Shown here in pieces: positions 23,217 through 35,935 of a stretch of DNA of 64,000 bases (position 1 is the stretch's first letter; each line of letters starts with the position of its first letter). The position numbers and the translations under genes were made by a program. This stretch comes from Ehretia macrophylla (Eukaryota > Streptophyta > Magnoliopsida > Boraginales > Ehretiaceae), in assembly GCA_037974665.1 (NCBI GenBank), contig CM075771.1, positions 2,169,994 through 2,233,993 of the forward strand, read 5' to 3'. Under the pieces are notes generated by a model, which saw only the letters and a list, made by a program, of their open reading frames with translations, was not told where the DNA came from and did not search any database.

Positions 23217-23771
23217 CTTTTCAATTTTTTTTCCTCCGGTTAGGGTTGCAAGTTACTTTATCCACCACATTTCTATTTTCGAATCCCACGGAACCTTGGG
23301 CAAGACAACTTCGCTTCACGTGGAGGCTGGGCCCGCAGACCGAGGGCGTAGGGCTTGTGACCAGGTCTCCGTCGCTCCGGTGCCCATAACTTTTGATCCG
23401 TAAGGAGTTACGCGGCGCACAGCATACCGTTGGAAAGCTCTCTGAGAGCTCTACGATAGGGGCAGAAAGCTAGCTTGCTATGCCCTTTTTGGAGCCCAAA
23501 ATCGACCATTTTCATCAGTTTCGGGCCACTTTTCTTATTAAGCTCTATTTTTTCGTCCCGAATCGTACGTCGTGAGTTGTTAAAAGGACGACAACCTTAC
23601 TCGCGGGACATTAGGGGGCCCTACAATGCGCCGATATCACGTCTTGCGAGGATGCTACCTTGTTGAAGCGTATGGGTTGTTGTTAAGCCCATTGGGCCTT
23701 CTAATGAGCCATCTCTCTAGGTTGGGACTGTGAACCGTTAACACAAAAAGAAATTCTACCGCTACCATGAC

Positions 23772-23890
23772 GGGTGCTATCATATCAGCACTAATGCACC
23801 GGATCCCATCAGAACTCCGAAGTTAAGCGTGCTTGGGCGAGAGTAGTACTAGGATGGGTGACCCCCCAGGAAGTCCTCGTGTTGCACCCC
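23772..23890 (+). rRNA. 5S rRNA: 5S rRNA, copy 36 (A-type end)
   Basis: Full length. Differences: G7T, C14T, T96C, G97A. Confidence 0.95.
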
Positions 23891-24448
23891 CATTTTCAAT
23901 TTTTTTTGCTCCGGTTAGGGTTGCCAAGATACTTTATCCACCGTATTTCTGTTATCGAATCCCATTGCACCTTGGGCAAGACAACTTCGATTCACGAAGA
24001 GGCTGGGCCCGCAAACCGAGGGCGTGGGGCCTGTAACCAGGTCTCCGTCGTACCGGTGCCCATAACTTTTGATCCGTAAGGAGTTATGTGGCGCATAGCA
24101 TACCGTTTCAAAGCTCTATGAGAGCTCTACGACGAGGGAAACCAGCTTGCTCGCTGTTCCCATTTTGGAGCCCAAAATCGAGCGTTTTCATCAATTTCGG
24201 GCCACATTTCTTGTTAAGCTCTGTTTCTTCATCCCGGATCGCACGTCGTGAGCTGTTAAAAGGACGAAAACCTTACTCGCGGGACAATAGCGGGCCCTAC
24301 AATGCGTCGATATCACGTCTTGCGAGGAAGCTGCGTTGTTGAAGCGGATAAGTTGTTGTTAAGCCCATTGGGCATTCTGAATGGGCCATCTCTATAGGCT
24401 GGGACTTTGAACCGTTAACACAAAAATGAATTCTACCCCCACCATGAC

Positions 24449-24567
24449 AGGTGCGATCATACCAGTACTAATGCACCGGATCCCATCAGAACTCCGAAGT
24501 TAAGCGTTCTTGGGCGAGAGTAGTACTAGGATGGGTGACACCCTGGGAAGTCCTCGTGTTGTACCCC
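24449..24567 (+). rRNA. 5S rRNA: 5S rRNA, copy 37 (C-type end)
   Basis: Full length. Differences: G1A, C18T, G60T, C92A, C114T. Confidence 0.94.
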
Positions 24568-25124
24568 CCTTTTCAATTTTTTTTCCTCCGGTTAGGGTTG
24601 CAAGATACTTTATCCACCACATTTCTACTATCGAATCCCACGGCACCTTGGTCAAGACAACTTCACTTCACGTGGAGGCTGGGCCCGCAAACCGAGGCCG
24701 TAGGGCTTGTGACCAGTTCTCCGTCGCTCCAGTGCCCATAACTTTTGATCCGTAAGGCGTTACGCGGCGCATAGCATACCATTGGAAAGCTCTCTGAGAG
24801 CTCTACGACGGGGGCCGCAAGCAAGCTTGCTGTACCCTTTTTGGAGCCCAAAATCGAACGTTTTCAGGAGTTTCGGGCCAATTTTCATATTAAGCTCTAT
24901 TTTTTCGTCCCGGATCGTACATCGTGAGTTGTTAAAAGAACGAAAACCTTACTCGCGGGACATTAGAGGGTCCTACAATGCGTCGATATCACTTCTTCCG
25001 TGGATGCTGCGTTGTTGGAGCGTATGGGTTCTTGTTAAGCCTATTGGGCCTTCTGAATGGGCCATCTCTCTAGGCCGGGACTGTGAACCGTTAACACAAA
25101 AAGGAATTCTACCCCTACCATGAC

Positions 25125-25243
25125 GGGTGCGATCAAACCAGCACTAATGCACCGGATCCCATCAAAACTCCGAAGTTAAGCGTGCTTGGGCGAGAGTAGT
25201 ACTAGGATGGGTGACCCCCTGGGAAGTCGTTGGGTTGTACCCC
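25125..25243 (+). rRNA. 5S rRNA: 5S rRNA, copy 38 (C-type end)
   Basis: Full length. Differences: T12A, G41A, C105G, C107T, T109G, C114T. T12A is shared with copies 40 and 41. Confidence 0.94.
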
Positions 25244-25799
25244 TCTTTTCAATTTTTTTTCCTCCGGTTAGGGTTGCAAGATACTTTATCCACCACATTT
25301 CTAATATTGAATCCCACGGCACCTTGGGGAAGACAACTTCACTTCACGTGGAGGCTGGGCCTGCAAACCGAGGGCGTAGGGCTTGTGACCAGGTCTCCGT
25401 CGCTCCGGTGCCCATAACTTTTGATCCGTAAGGAGTAACGCGGTGCATAGCATACCATTGGAAAGCTTTCTGAGAGCTCTACGAAAGAGGCAGCCAGCTT
25501 GCTCGATGTGCCCTTTTTGGAGCCCAAAATCGAATGTTTTCATCAGTTTCGGGCCACTTTTCTTATTAAGCTCTGTTTTTTCATCCTGGATCGTACGTCG
25601 TGAGCTATTAAAAGGAAGACAACCTTACTCGCGGGACATTAGAGGGCCCTACAATGCGTCGATATCACATCTTGCGAGGTTGCTGCGTTGTTGAAGCGGA
25701 TGGGTTGTTGTTAAGCCATTGGGCCTTCTGAATGGGCCATCTCTCTAGGCTGGGACTGTGAACCGTTAACACAAAAAGGAATTCTACCCCCACCATTAT

Positions 25800-25918
25800 G
25801 GTAGCGATCATACCAGCACTAATGCACTGGATCCCATCAGAACTCCGAAGTTAAGCGTGCTTGGGCGAGAGTAGTACTAGGATGGGTGACCCCCTGGGAA
25901 GTCCTTGTGTTGTACCCC
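25800..25918 (+). rRNA. 5S rRNA: 5S rRNA, copy 39 (C-type end)
   Basis: Full length. The start reads GGTAGCGATC. Differences: G3T, T4A, C29T, C107T, C114T. The base at -1 is T. Confidence 0.93.
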
Positions 25919-26475
25919 CTTTTTCAATTTTTTTTCCTCAGGTTAGGGTTGCAAGTTACTTTATCCACCACATTTCTATTATCGAATCCCACGGCACTTT
26001 GGGCAAGACAACTTCGCTTCACGTGGAGGCTGGGCCCGCAGACCGAGGGCGTAGGGCTTTTGACCAGGTCTCCGTCGCTCCGGTGCCCATAACTTTTGAT
26101 CCGTAAGGAGTTACGCGACGCACAGCATACCGTTAGAAAGCTCTCTGAGAGCTCTACGACGGGTGCAGAAAGCTGGATCGCTGTGCCCTTTTTGGAGTCC
26201 AAAATTGAATGTTTTCATCAGTTTCGGGCCACTTTTCCTATTAAGCTCTATTTTTTTGTCCCGGATCGTACATCGTGAGCTGTTAAAAGGACGAAAACCT
26301 TACTCGCTGGACATTAGAGGGCCCTACAATGCGTCGATGTCACTTCTTCCGAGGATGCTGCGTTGTTGGAGCGTATGGGTTCTTGTTAAGCCCATTGGGC
26401 CTTCTGAATGTGCCATCTCTCTAGGCTGGGACTGTGAACCGTTAACACAAAAATGAATTCTACCCCTACCATGAC

Positions 26476-26594
26476 GGGTGCGATCAAACCAGCACTAATG
26501 CACCGGATCCCATCAGAACACCGAAGCTAACCGTGCTTGGGCGAGAGTAGTACTCGGATGGGTGACCCCCTGGGAAGTCCTCGTGTTGCACACC
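26476..26594 (+). rRNA. 5S rRNA: 5S rRNA, copy 40
   Basis: Full length. Differences: T12A, T45A, T52C and G56C (box A), A80C, C117A. C117A breaks the G2 pair in helix I. Confidence 0.93.
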
Positions 26595-27151
26595 CCTTTT
26601 CAATTTTTTTCCTCCGGTTAGGGTTGTCGGGATACTTTATCCGCCACATTTCTATTATCGAATCCCACGGCACCTTGGGCAAGGCAACTTCGCATAACGT
26701 GGAGGCTGGGCCCGCAAACCGAGGGCTTAGGGCTTGTGACCAGGTCTCCGTCGCTCCGGTGCCCATAACTTTTGATCCGTAAGGAGTTACGCGACGCACA
26801 GCATACTGTGGGAAAGCTCTCTGAGAGCACTACGACAGGGGCAGCAAGAAGGCTCGTCGTGCCCTTTTTGGGGCCCAAAATCGAACGTTTTCAACAATTT
26901 TGGGCCATTTTTCTTATTAAGCTTTGTTCTTTCGTCTCGGATCGTACGTCATGAGCTGTTAAAAGGACGACAACCTTACTCGCGGGACAATAGAGGGCCC
27001 TACAATGCGTCGATATCACGTCTTGCGAGGATGCTGCGTTGTTGAAGCGGATGGGTTGTTGTTAAGCCCATTGGGCCTTCTGAATGGGCCATCTCTCTTG
27101 GCTGAGACTGTGAACCGTTAACACAAAAAGGAATTCTACCCCCACCATGAC

Positions 27152-27270
27152 GGGTGTGATCAAACCAGCACTAATGCACCGGATCCCATCAGAACTCCGA
27201 AGTTAACCGTGCTTGGGCGAGAGTAGTACTAGGATGGGTGATCCCCTGGGAAGTCCTCATGTTGTACCCC
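27152..27270 (+). rRNA. 5S rRNA: 5S rRNA, copy 41 (C-type end)
   Basis: Full length. Differences: C6T, T12A, G56C (box A), C91T, G108A, C114T. G56C is shared with copy 40 next door. Confidence 0.93.
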
Positions 27271-27828
27271 CCTTTACAATTTTTTTTTCCTCCGGTTAGG
27301 GTTGCAAGATACTTTATCCACCACATTTCTATTATCGAATCCCACGGCACCTTGGGCAAGACAGCTTCACTTCACGTGGAGGCTGGGCCCGCAAACCGAG
27401 GGCGTAGGGCTTGTGACCAGGTCTCCGTCGCTCCGGTGCCCATAACTTTTGATCCGTAAGGAGTTACGCGGTGCATAGCATACCGTTGGAATGCTCTCTG
27501 CGAGCTCTACGACGGAGGTACCCAGCTTGCTCGCTGTTCCCTTTTTGGAGCCCAAAATCGAACGTTTTTATCTATTTCGGGCCACTTTTCTTATTAAGCC
27601 CTGTTTTTTCATCCCGGATCGTACGTCGTGAGCTGTTAAAAGGCCGAAAACCTTACTCGGGGGAAATTGGAGGGTCCTACAATTCGTCGATATCACGTCT
27701 TGCGAGGTTGCTGCATTGTTGAAGCGGATGGGTTGTTGTTAAGCCCATTGGGCCTTCTGAATGGGCCATCTCTCTAGGCTGGTACTGTAAACCGTTAACA
27801 CAAAAAGGAATTCTACCCCTACCATGAC

Positions 27829-27947
27829 GGGTGCAATCATACCAGCACTAATGCACCAGATCCCATTAGAACTCCGAAGTTAAGCGTGCTTGGGCGAGAG
27901 TAGTACTAGGATGGATGACCCCCTAGGAAGTCCTTGTGTTACACACC
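27829..27947 (+). rRNA. 5S rRNA: 5S rRNA, copy 42
   Basis: Full length. Differences: G7A, G30A, C39T, G87A and G97A (box C), C107T, G113A, C117A. First unit of a dimer-type block; its spacer matches that of copy 44. Confidence 0.93.
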
Positions 27948-28503
27948 CTTTTTCTATTTTTTTCCTCCGATTTGGGTTGCTAAGATACTTTATCCACCAC
28001 ATTTCTATTATCAAATCCCACGGCACCTTACGCAAGACAACTTCGCTTCACGTGGAGGCTGGGCCCGCAAACCTAAGGCGTAGGGCTCGGGACTAGGTCT
28101 CCGTCGCTCCGGTGCCGATAACTTTTGATCCGTAAGGAGTTACGCAGTGCACAGCATACCGTTGGAAAGCTCTCCAAGAGCTCTACTACGGGGGCAGCAA
28201 TCTTGCTTGCTGTGCCCTTTTTGGAGCCCAAAATCGAACGTTTTAATCAGTTTCGGACAACTTTTCTTATTAAGCTTTGTTTTTTCGTCACAGATCGTAC
28301 ATCGTGAGCTGTTTAAAGGACAACAACCTTGCTCGCCGGACATTAGAGGCCCTACAATGCGTCGATATCACGTCTTGCGAGGATGCTGTGTTGTTGAAGC
28401 GGATGGGTTGTTGTTGAGCCCCTTGGGCCTTCTGAATGGGCCATCTCTCTAGGCTGGGACTGTGAACTATTAACACAAAAAGGAATTCTACCCCAACCAT
28501 GAC

Positions 28504-28622
28504 GGGTGCGATCATACCAGCACTAATGCACCGGATCCCATCAGAACTCCGAAGTTAAGCGTGCTTGGGCGAGAGTAGCACTAGGATGGGTGACCCCCTG
28601 GGAAGTCCTCGTGTTGTTCCCC
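28504..28622 (+). rRNA. 5S rRNA: 5S rRNA, copy 43 (C-type end)
   Basis: Full length with T76C, C114T and A115T. T76C and many spacer changes recur in copy 45. Confidence 0.95.
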
Positions 28623-29180
28623 CCATTTTCAATTTTTTTTCCTCCGGTTAGGGTTGCAAGATACTTTATCCACAACATTTCTTCTTTCGAATCCTGCGGC
28701 ACCTTGGGCAAGACAACTTCATTTCACGTGGAGGCTGGGCCCGCAAACCGTGGGCGTAGGGCTTGTGACCAGGTCTCCGTCGCTCCGGTGCCCATAAGTT
28801 TTGATCCGTAAGGAGTTACGCGGCACATAGTATACCGTTGGAAAGCTCTCAGACAGCTCTATGACGGGGGCAGCTAGCTTGCTCGGTTTGCCCTTTTTGG
28901 AGACCAAAATCGAACGTTTTCATCAGTTTCGGGCAACGTTTCTTATTAAGCTCTATTTTTTCGTCCCGGATCGTACGTCGGGAGCTGTTAATAGGACGAA
29001 AACCTTACTCGCATGACATTAGAGGGCCCTACATTGCGTCAATATCATGTCTTGCAGGGATGCTGCGTTGTTTAAGCGGATGGGTTGTTGTTAAGCCCAT
29101 TGGGCCTTTAGAATGGGCCATCTCTCTAGGTTGGGACTGTGAACCGTCAACTGAAAAAGGAATTCTACCCCCACCATGAC

Positions 29181-29299
29181 GGGTGCGATCATACCAGCAC
29201 TAATGCACTAGATCCCATCAGAACTCCGAAGTCAAGCGTGCTTGGGCGAGAGTAGTACTAGGACTGGTGACCCCCAGTGAAGTCCTTGTGTTGCACCCC
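29181..29299 (+). rRNA. 5S rRNA: 5S rRNA, copy 44 (A-type end)
   Basis: Full length. Differences: C29T, G30A, T53C (box A), T84C, G85T, T96A and G98T (box C), C107T. T53C, T84C, G85T and T96A recur in copy 46. Confidence 0.93.
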
Positions 29300-29857
29300 C
29301 CCTTTTCAATTTTTTTTCCTCCGGTTAGGGTTGCAAAGATACTTTATCCACCACATTTCAATTATCGAATCCCACGGCATCTTGGGCAAGACAACTTCAC
29401 TTCACGTGGAGGCTGGGCTCGCAAACCGAGGACGTAGGGCTTTTGACCAGGTCTCCGTCGCTTTGGTGCCCATAACTTTTGATCCGTAAGGAGTTACGCG
29501 GCGCACAGCATACCGTTGGAAAGCTCTCCGAGAGCTCTACTACAGGGGCAGCAAGCTTGCTTGCTCTGCCCTTTTTGGAGCCCAAAATCGAACGTTTTAA
29601 TCAGTTTCGGACAACTTTTCTTATTAAGCTCTGTTTTTTCGTCCCGGATCGTACATCGTGAGCTGTTAAAAGGACAACAACCTTGCTCGCCGGACATTAG
29701 AGGCACTACAATGCGTCGATATCACATCTTGCGTGGATGCTGCGTTGTTGAAGCGGATGGGTTGTTGTTGAGCCCCTTGGGCCTTCTGAATGGGCCATCT
29801 CTCTAGGCTGGGACTGTGAACTGTTAACACAAAAAGGAATTCTACCCCAACCATGAC

Positions 29858-29976
29858 GGGTGCGATCATACCTGTACTAATGCCCCGGATCCCATCAGAA
29901 CTTCGAAGTTAAGCGTGCTTGGGAGAGAGTAGCATTAGGATGGGTGACCCCCTGGGAAGTCCTCGTGTTGTACCCC
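29858..29976 (+). rRNA. 5S rRNA: 5S rRNA, copy 45 (C-type end)
   Basis: Full length. Differences: A16T, C18T, A27C, C46T, C67A (IE), T76C, C78T, C114T. Confidence 0.93.
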
Positions 29977-30532
29977 CCTTTTCAATTTTTTTTCCTCCGG
30001 TTAGGGTTGCAAGATACTTTATCCACCACATTTCTATTATCGAATCCTGTGGCACCTTGGGCAAGACAACTTCACCTCACGTGGAGGCTGGGCCCGCAAA
30101 CCGTGGCCGTAGGGCTTGTGACCAGGTCTCCGTCGCTCCGGTGCCCAAAACTTTTGATCCGTAAGGAGTTACGCGGCACATAGCATACCGTTGGAAAGCT
30201 CTCTGAGAGCTCTATGACGGGGCAGCCAGCTTGCTCGATTTGCCCTTTCTGGAGCCCAAAATCGAACGTTTTCATCAGTTTCGGGCCACTTTTCTTATTA
30301 AGCTCTATTTTTTCGTCCCGGATCGTACGTCGGGAGCTGTTAATAGGACGAAAACCTTACTCGCGTGACATTAGAGGGCCCTACGTTGCGTCAATATCAT
30401 GTCTTGCGAGGATGCTGCGTTGTTGATGCAGATGGGTTGTTGTTAAGCCCATTGGGCCTTCAGAATGGGCCATCTCTCTAGGTTGGGACTGTGAACCGTC
30501 AACAGAAAAAGGAATTCTACCCCCACCATGAC

Positions 30533-30650
30533 GGGTGCGATCATACCAGAACTAATGCACCGGATCCCATCAGAACTCCGAAGTCAAGTGTGCTTGGCGA
30601 GAGTAGTACTAGGACTGGTGACCCCTAGGGAAGTCCTTGTGTTGCACCCC
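30533..30650 (+). rRNA. 5S rRNA: 5S rRNA, copy 46 (A-type end, 1-nt deletion)
   Basis: 118 nt; one G is lost from the GGG at 64-66 between box A and the IE. Other changes: C18A, T53C, C57T, T84C, G85T, C95T, T96A, C107T. The altered spacing of the internal promoter suggests low activity. Confidence 0.9.
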
Positions 30651-31204
30651 CCTTTTCAATTTTTTTTCCTCCGGTTAGGGTTGCCAAGATACTTTATCCA
30701 CCACATTTCTATTATCGAATCCCACGGCACCTTGGGCAAGACAACTTCACTTCACGTGGAGGCTGGGCCCGCAAACAGAGGGCGTAGGGCTTTTGACCAG
30801 GTCTCCGTCGCTTTGGTGCCCATAACTTTTGATCCGTAAGGAGTTACGCGGCGCACAGCATACCATAAGCTCTCCGAGAGCTCTACGACGGGGGCAGCAA
30901 GCTTGCTTGCTGTGCCCTTTTTGGAGCCCAAAATCGAAAGTTTTCATCAGTTTCGGGCCACTTTTCTTATTAAGCTCTGTTTTTCCTTCGCGGATCGTAC
31001 GTCGTGAGCTGTTAAAAGGACGACAACCTTACTCGCGGGACATTAGAGGGCCCTACAATGCGTCGATATCATGTCTTGGGAGGATGCTGCATTGTTGAAG
31101 CGGATGGGTTGTTGTTAAACACATTGGGCCTTCTGAATGGGCCATCTCTCTAGGCTGGGACTGTGAACCGTTAACACAAAAAGGAATTCTACCCCTAAAA
31201 TGAC

Positions 31205-31323
31205 TAGTGCGATCATACCGGCACTAATGCACCAGATCCCATCAGAACTCCGAAGTTAACCGTGCTTGGGCAAGAGTAGTACTAGGATGGGTGACCCCCT
31301 GGGAAGTCCTCGTGTTGCACTCC
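31205..31323 (+). rRNA. 5S rRNA: 5S rRNA, copy 47 (B-type end)
   Basis: Full length. Differences: G1T, G2A, A16G, G30A, G56C, G68A, C117T. A2 can pair with U117. Confidence 0.93.
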
Positions 31324-31877
31324 CCTTTTCAATTTTTTTTCCTCCGCTTAGGGTTGCCAAGATACTTTATCCACCACATTTCTATTATCGAATCCCACGG
31401 CACCTTGGGCAAGAGAACTTCGCTTCACATGGAGGCTGGGCCCGCAAACCGAGGGCGTAGGGCTTTTGACCAGGTCTCTGCCGCTCCGGTGCCCATAACT
31501 TTTGATCCGTAAGGAGTTACGCGGCGCACACCATACCGTAAGCTCTCCGAGAGCTCTACGACGGGGGCAGCAAGCTTGCTCGCTGTGGCGTTTTTGGTGC
31601 CCGAAATCGAACGTTTTCATCAGTTTTGGGCCACTTTTCTTATTAAGCTCTGTTTTTCTGTCCCGGACCGTACGTCGTGAGCTGTTAAAAGGACGACAAC
31701 CTTACTCGCGGGACATTAGAGGGCCTTACAATGCGTCAATATCATGTCTTGCGAGGATGCTGCGTTGTTGAAGCGGATGGGTTGTTGTTAAGCCCATTGG
31801 GCCTTCTGAATGAGCCATCTCTCTAGGCTGGGACTGTGAACCGTTTACACAAAAAGGAATTCTACCCCCAAAATGAC

Positions 31878-31996
31878 TAGTGCGAACATACCGGCACTAA
31901 TGCACTAGATCCCATCAGAACTCCGAAGTTAAGCGTGCTTGGGCAAGAGTAGTACTAGGATGGGTGACACCCTGGGAAGTCCTCGTGTTGCACTCC
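31878..31996 (+). rRNA. 5S rRNA: 5S rRNA, copy 48 (B-type end)
   Basis: Full length. Differences: G1T, G2A, T9A, A16G, C29T, G30A, G68A, C92A, C117T. A close sister of copy 47. Confidence 0.93.
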
Positions 31997-32554
31997 CCTT
32001 TTCAATTTTTTTTCCTCTGGTTAGGGTTGCCAAGATACTTTATCTACCACATTTCTATTATCGAATCCCACGGCACCATGGGCAGGAGAACTTCGCTTCA
32101 CGTGGAGGCTGGGCCTGCAAACCGAGGGTGAAGGGCTTATGACCAAGTCTCCGTCGCTCCGGTGACCATAACTTTTGATCCGTAAGGAGTTACGCGGCGC
32201 ACAACATACCGTTGGAAAGCTCTCCGAGAGCTCTACGACGGGGGTAGCATGCTTGCTCGCGTTGCCCTTTTTGGAGCTCAAAATTGAACATTTTCATCAG
32301 TTTCGGGTCACTTATCTTATTAATCTCTGTTTTTTCATCCCGGATCGTACGTCGTGATTTGTTAAAACGACAACAACTTTAGTCTCGGGACATTAGAGGG
32401 CCCTACAATGCGACGATATCACGTCTTGCGACGATGCTGCATTGTTGAAGTGGATGGGTTGTTGGTAAGCCCATTGGGCCTTCTGAATGGGCCATCTCTC
32501 TAGGCTGGGACTGTGAACCGTTAACACAAAAAGAAATTCTACACCCACCATGAC

Positions 32555-32673
32555 GGGTGCGATCATACCAGCACTAATGCACCGAATCCCATCAGAACTC
32601 CGAAGTTAAGCGTGCTTGGGCGAGAGTAGTACTCGGATGGATGACCCCTTGAGAAGTCCTCGTGTTGTACCCC
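32555..32673 (+). rRNA. 5S rRNA: 5S rRNA, copy 49 (C-type end)
   Basis: Full length. Differences: G31A, A80C, G87A, C95T and G98A (box C), C114T. Confidence 0.94.
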
Positions 32674-33230
32674 CCTTTTCAATTTTTATTCCTCCGGTTA
32701 GGGTTGCAAGATACTTTATCCACCACATTTCTATTATTGAATCCCACGGCACCTTGGGCAAGACAACTTCACTTCACGTGGAGGCTGGGCCCGCAAACCG
32801 TGTGCGTAGGGCTTGTGACCAGGTCTCCATCGCTCCGGTGCCCATAACTTTTGATCCGTAAGGAGTTACGCGGCGTATAGCATACCGTTGGAAAGCTCTC
32901 TGAGAGCGCTACGACGCGGGCAGCCAGCTTGCTTGCTGTGCCCTTTTTGGAGCCCAAAATCGAATGTTTTTATCAGTTTCAGGCCACTTTTCTTATTAAG
33001 CTATGTTTTTTCATCCGGGATCGTACGTTGTGCGCTGTTAAAAGGAAGAAAACCTTACTCGCGTGACATTAGAGGGCCCTACAATGCGTCGATATCAAGT
33101 CTTGCGAGGTTGCTCCGTTGTTGAAGCGGATGGGTTGTTGTTAAGCCCATTGGGCCTTCTAAATGGGCCATCTCTCTAGGCTGGAAATGTGAACCGTTAA
33201 CACAAAAAGGAATTCTACCTCTACCATGAC

Positions 33231-33349
33231 GGGTGCGATCATATCAGCACTAATGCACCGGATCCCATTACAACTCCGAAGTTAAGCGTGCTTGGGCGAG
33301 AGTAGTACTAGGATGGGTGACCCCTTGGGAAGTCCTCGTGTTGCACCCT
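33231..33349 (+). rRNA. 5S rRNA: 5S rRNA, copy 50 (A-type end)
   Basis: Full length. Differences: C14T, C39T, G41C, C95T, C119T. Confidence 0.95.
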
Positions 33350-33907
33350 CCTTTTCCATTTTTTTTTCCTCCGGTTAGGGTTGACAAGATAATTTATTCA
33401 CCACATTTCTATTATCGAATCCCACGGCACCTTGGGCAAGACAACTTCGCTTAACGTGGAGCCTGGGCCCGCAAACCGATGGCGTAGGGCTTGTGACCAG
33501 GTCTCCGTCGCTCCGGTGCCCATAACTTTTGATCCGTAAGGATTTACGCGGCGCACAGCATACCGTTGGAAAGCCCTCCGAGAGATATACAACGGGGTAG
33601 CTAGCTTGCTTGCATGGCCCTTTTTGGAGCCCAAAATCGAACGTTTTCATCCGTTCCAGGCCACTTTTATTATTAAGCTCTGTTTTTTCATCCCGGATCG
33701 TACGTCGTGAGCTGTTAAAAGAATGACAACCTTACTCGCGGGACATTAGAGGGCCCTACAATGCGTCGATATCACATCTTGCAAGGATACAACGTTGTTG
33801 AAGCGGATGGGATGTTGTTAAGCCCATCGGGCCTTCTGAATGGGCAATCTCTCTAGGCCGGGACTGTGAACCGTTAACACAAAAAGGAATTCTACCCCCA
33901 CCATGAC

Positions 33908-34026
33908 GGGTGCGACCATACCAGCACGCAGGCACCGGATCCCATCAGAACTCTGAAGTTAAGCATGCTTGGGCGAGAGTAGTACTAAGATGGGTGACCC
34001 CCTCAGAAGTCCTTGTGTTGCACCCC
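33908..34026 (+). rRNA. 5S rRNA: 5S rRNA, copy 51 (A-type end)
   Basis: Full length. Differences: T9C, T21G, A22C, T24G, C47T, G58A, G81A, G97C, G98A, C107T. Related to copies 54 and 57 through G58A and spacer text. Confidence 0.92.
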
Positions 34027-34584
34027 CCTTTTCAATTTTTTTTCCTCCGGTTAGTGTTGCCAAGATACTTTATCCACCACATTTCAATTATCGAATCCAA
34101 CGGCACCTTGGGCAAGACAACTTCGCTTCACGTGGAGGTTGGGCCCGCAAACGAGGGCGTAGGGCTTATGACCAGGTCTCCGTTGCTCCGGTGCCCATAA
34201 CTTTTTTATCGGTAAAGATTTACACGGCGCACAATATACCGTTGGAAAGCTCTCCGAAAGCTCTATGACTGGGGCAGCAACCTTGCTAGCTATGCCCTTT
34301 TTGGAGCCCAAAATCGAACGTTTTCAACAGTTCCAGGCCAGTTTTCTTATTAAGCACTATTTTTTCGTCACGGATCGTACGTCGTGAGCTGTTAAAAAGA
34401 CGACAATCTTACTCGCGGGACATTAGAGGGTGCTACAATGCGTCGATATCACATCTTGCGAGGATACTGCGTTGTTGAAGCGGATGGGTTGTTGTTATGC
34501 CCATTGGGCCTTCTGAATGGGCCATCTCTCTAGACTGGGACTGTGAACCGCTAACACAAAAAGGAATTCTACCCCCACCATGAC

Positions 34585-34703
34585 GGGTGCGATCATAACA
34601 GCAGGAATGCACCGGATACCATCAGAACTCCGAAGTTAAGCGTGCTTGGGCGAGAGTAGTACTTGGATGGGTGATCCCCTGGGAAGTCCTCGTGTTGCAC
34701 CCC
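34585..34703 (+). rRNA. 5S rRNA: 5S rRNA, copy 52 (A-type end)
   Basis: Full length. Differences: C14A, C20G, T21G, C34A, A80T, C91T. C14A, T21G and C91T recur in copies 55 and 58. Confidence 0.94.
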
Positions 34704-35260
34704 TCTTTTTAATTTTTTTTCCACCGGTTAGGGTTGCAAGATACTTTATCCACCACATTTCTATTATCGAATCCCACGACACCTTGGGCAAGACAACTTC
34801 ACTTCACGTGGAGGCTGGGCTCGCAAACCGAGGGCGTAGGGCTTGTGACCAGGTCTCCATCGCTCCGGTGCCCATAACTTTTGATCCGTAAGGAGTTACG
34901 CGGCGCACAGCATACCGTTGGAAAGCTCTCCGAGAGCTCTACGATGGGGGCTGCAAGCTTGCTCGTTGTACCCTTTTTGGAGCATAAAATCGAACGTTTT
35001 CATAAGTTTCAGGCCACTTTTCTTATCAAGCTCTATTTTTTTGTCTCGGATCGTACGTTGTGAGCTGTTAAAAGGACGACAACCTTACTCGCGGGACATT
35101 AGGGGGCCCTACAATGCGTCGATATCACGTCTTGCGAGGATGCTGCGTTGTTGAAGCGGATGGGTTGTTGTTAAGCCCATTGGGCCTTCTGAATGGGCCA
35201 TCTCTCTAGGCTGGGACTGTGAACCGTTAACACAAAAAGGAATTCTACCCCCACCATGAC

Positions 35261-35379
35261 GGGTGCGATCATACCAGCACTAATGCACTGGCTCCCCTCA
35301 GAACTCCTGAGTCAATCATGCTTGGGCGAGAGTAGTACTAAGATGGGTGACCCCCTGGGAAGTCCTCGTGTTGCACCCG
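35261..35379 (+). rRNA. 5S rRNA: 5S rRNA, copy 53 (A-type end, degenerate)
   Basis: Full length. Differences: C29T, A32C, A37C, G48T, A49G, T53C, G56T, G58A, G81A, C119G. Box A carries three changes, so activity is doubtful. Confidence 0.9.
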
Positions 35380-35935
35380 CCTTTTCAATTTTTTTTCCTC
35401 CTGTTAGGGTTGCCAAGATACTTTATCCACCACATTTCTATTATCGAATCCCACAACACCTTGGGTAAGACAACTTCACATCACGTGGAGGCTGGGCCCG
35501 CAAACCGAGGGCGTATGGCTTGTGACCATGTCTACGTCACTCCGGTGACCATAACTTTTGATCCGTAAGGAGTTACGCGGCGCACAGCATAACGTTGGAA
35601 AGCTCTCGGAGAACTCTACGACGGGGGCAGCAAGCTTCCCTCCTGTGCCCTTTTGGGATCCCAAAATCACACGTTTTTATCATTTTCGGGCCACTTTTTT
35701 TTAAGCTCTGTTTTTCCGTCTTGGATCGTACGTCGTGAGCTGTTAAAAGGACGACAACCTTTCTCGCGGGACATTAGAGGGCCCTACAATGCGTCAATAT
35801 CATGTTTTGCGAGGATGCTGCGTTGTTGAAGCGGATGGGTTGTTGTTAAGCCCAATGGGCCTTCTGAATGGGCCATCTCTCTAGGCTGGGACTGTGAACC
35901 GTTAACACAAAAAGGAATTCTACCCCTACCATGAC

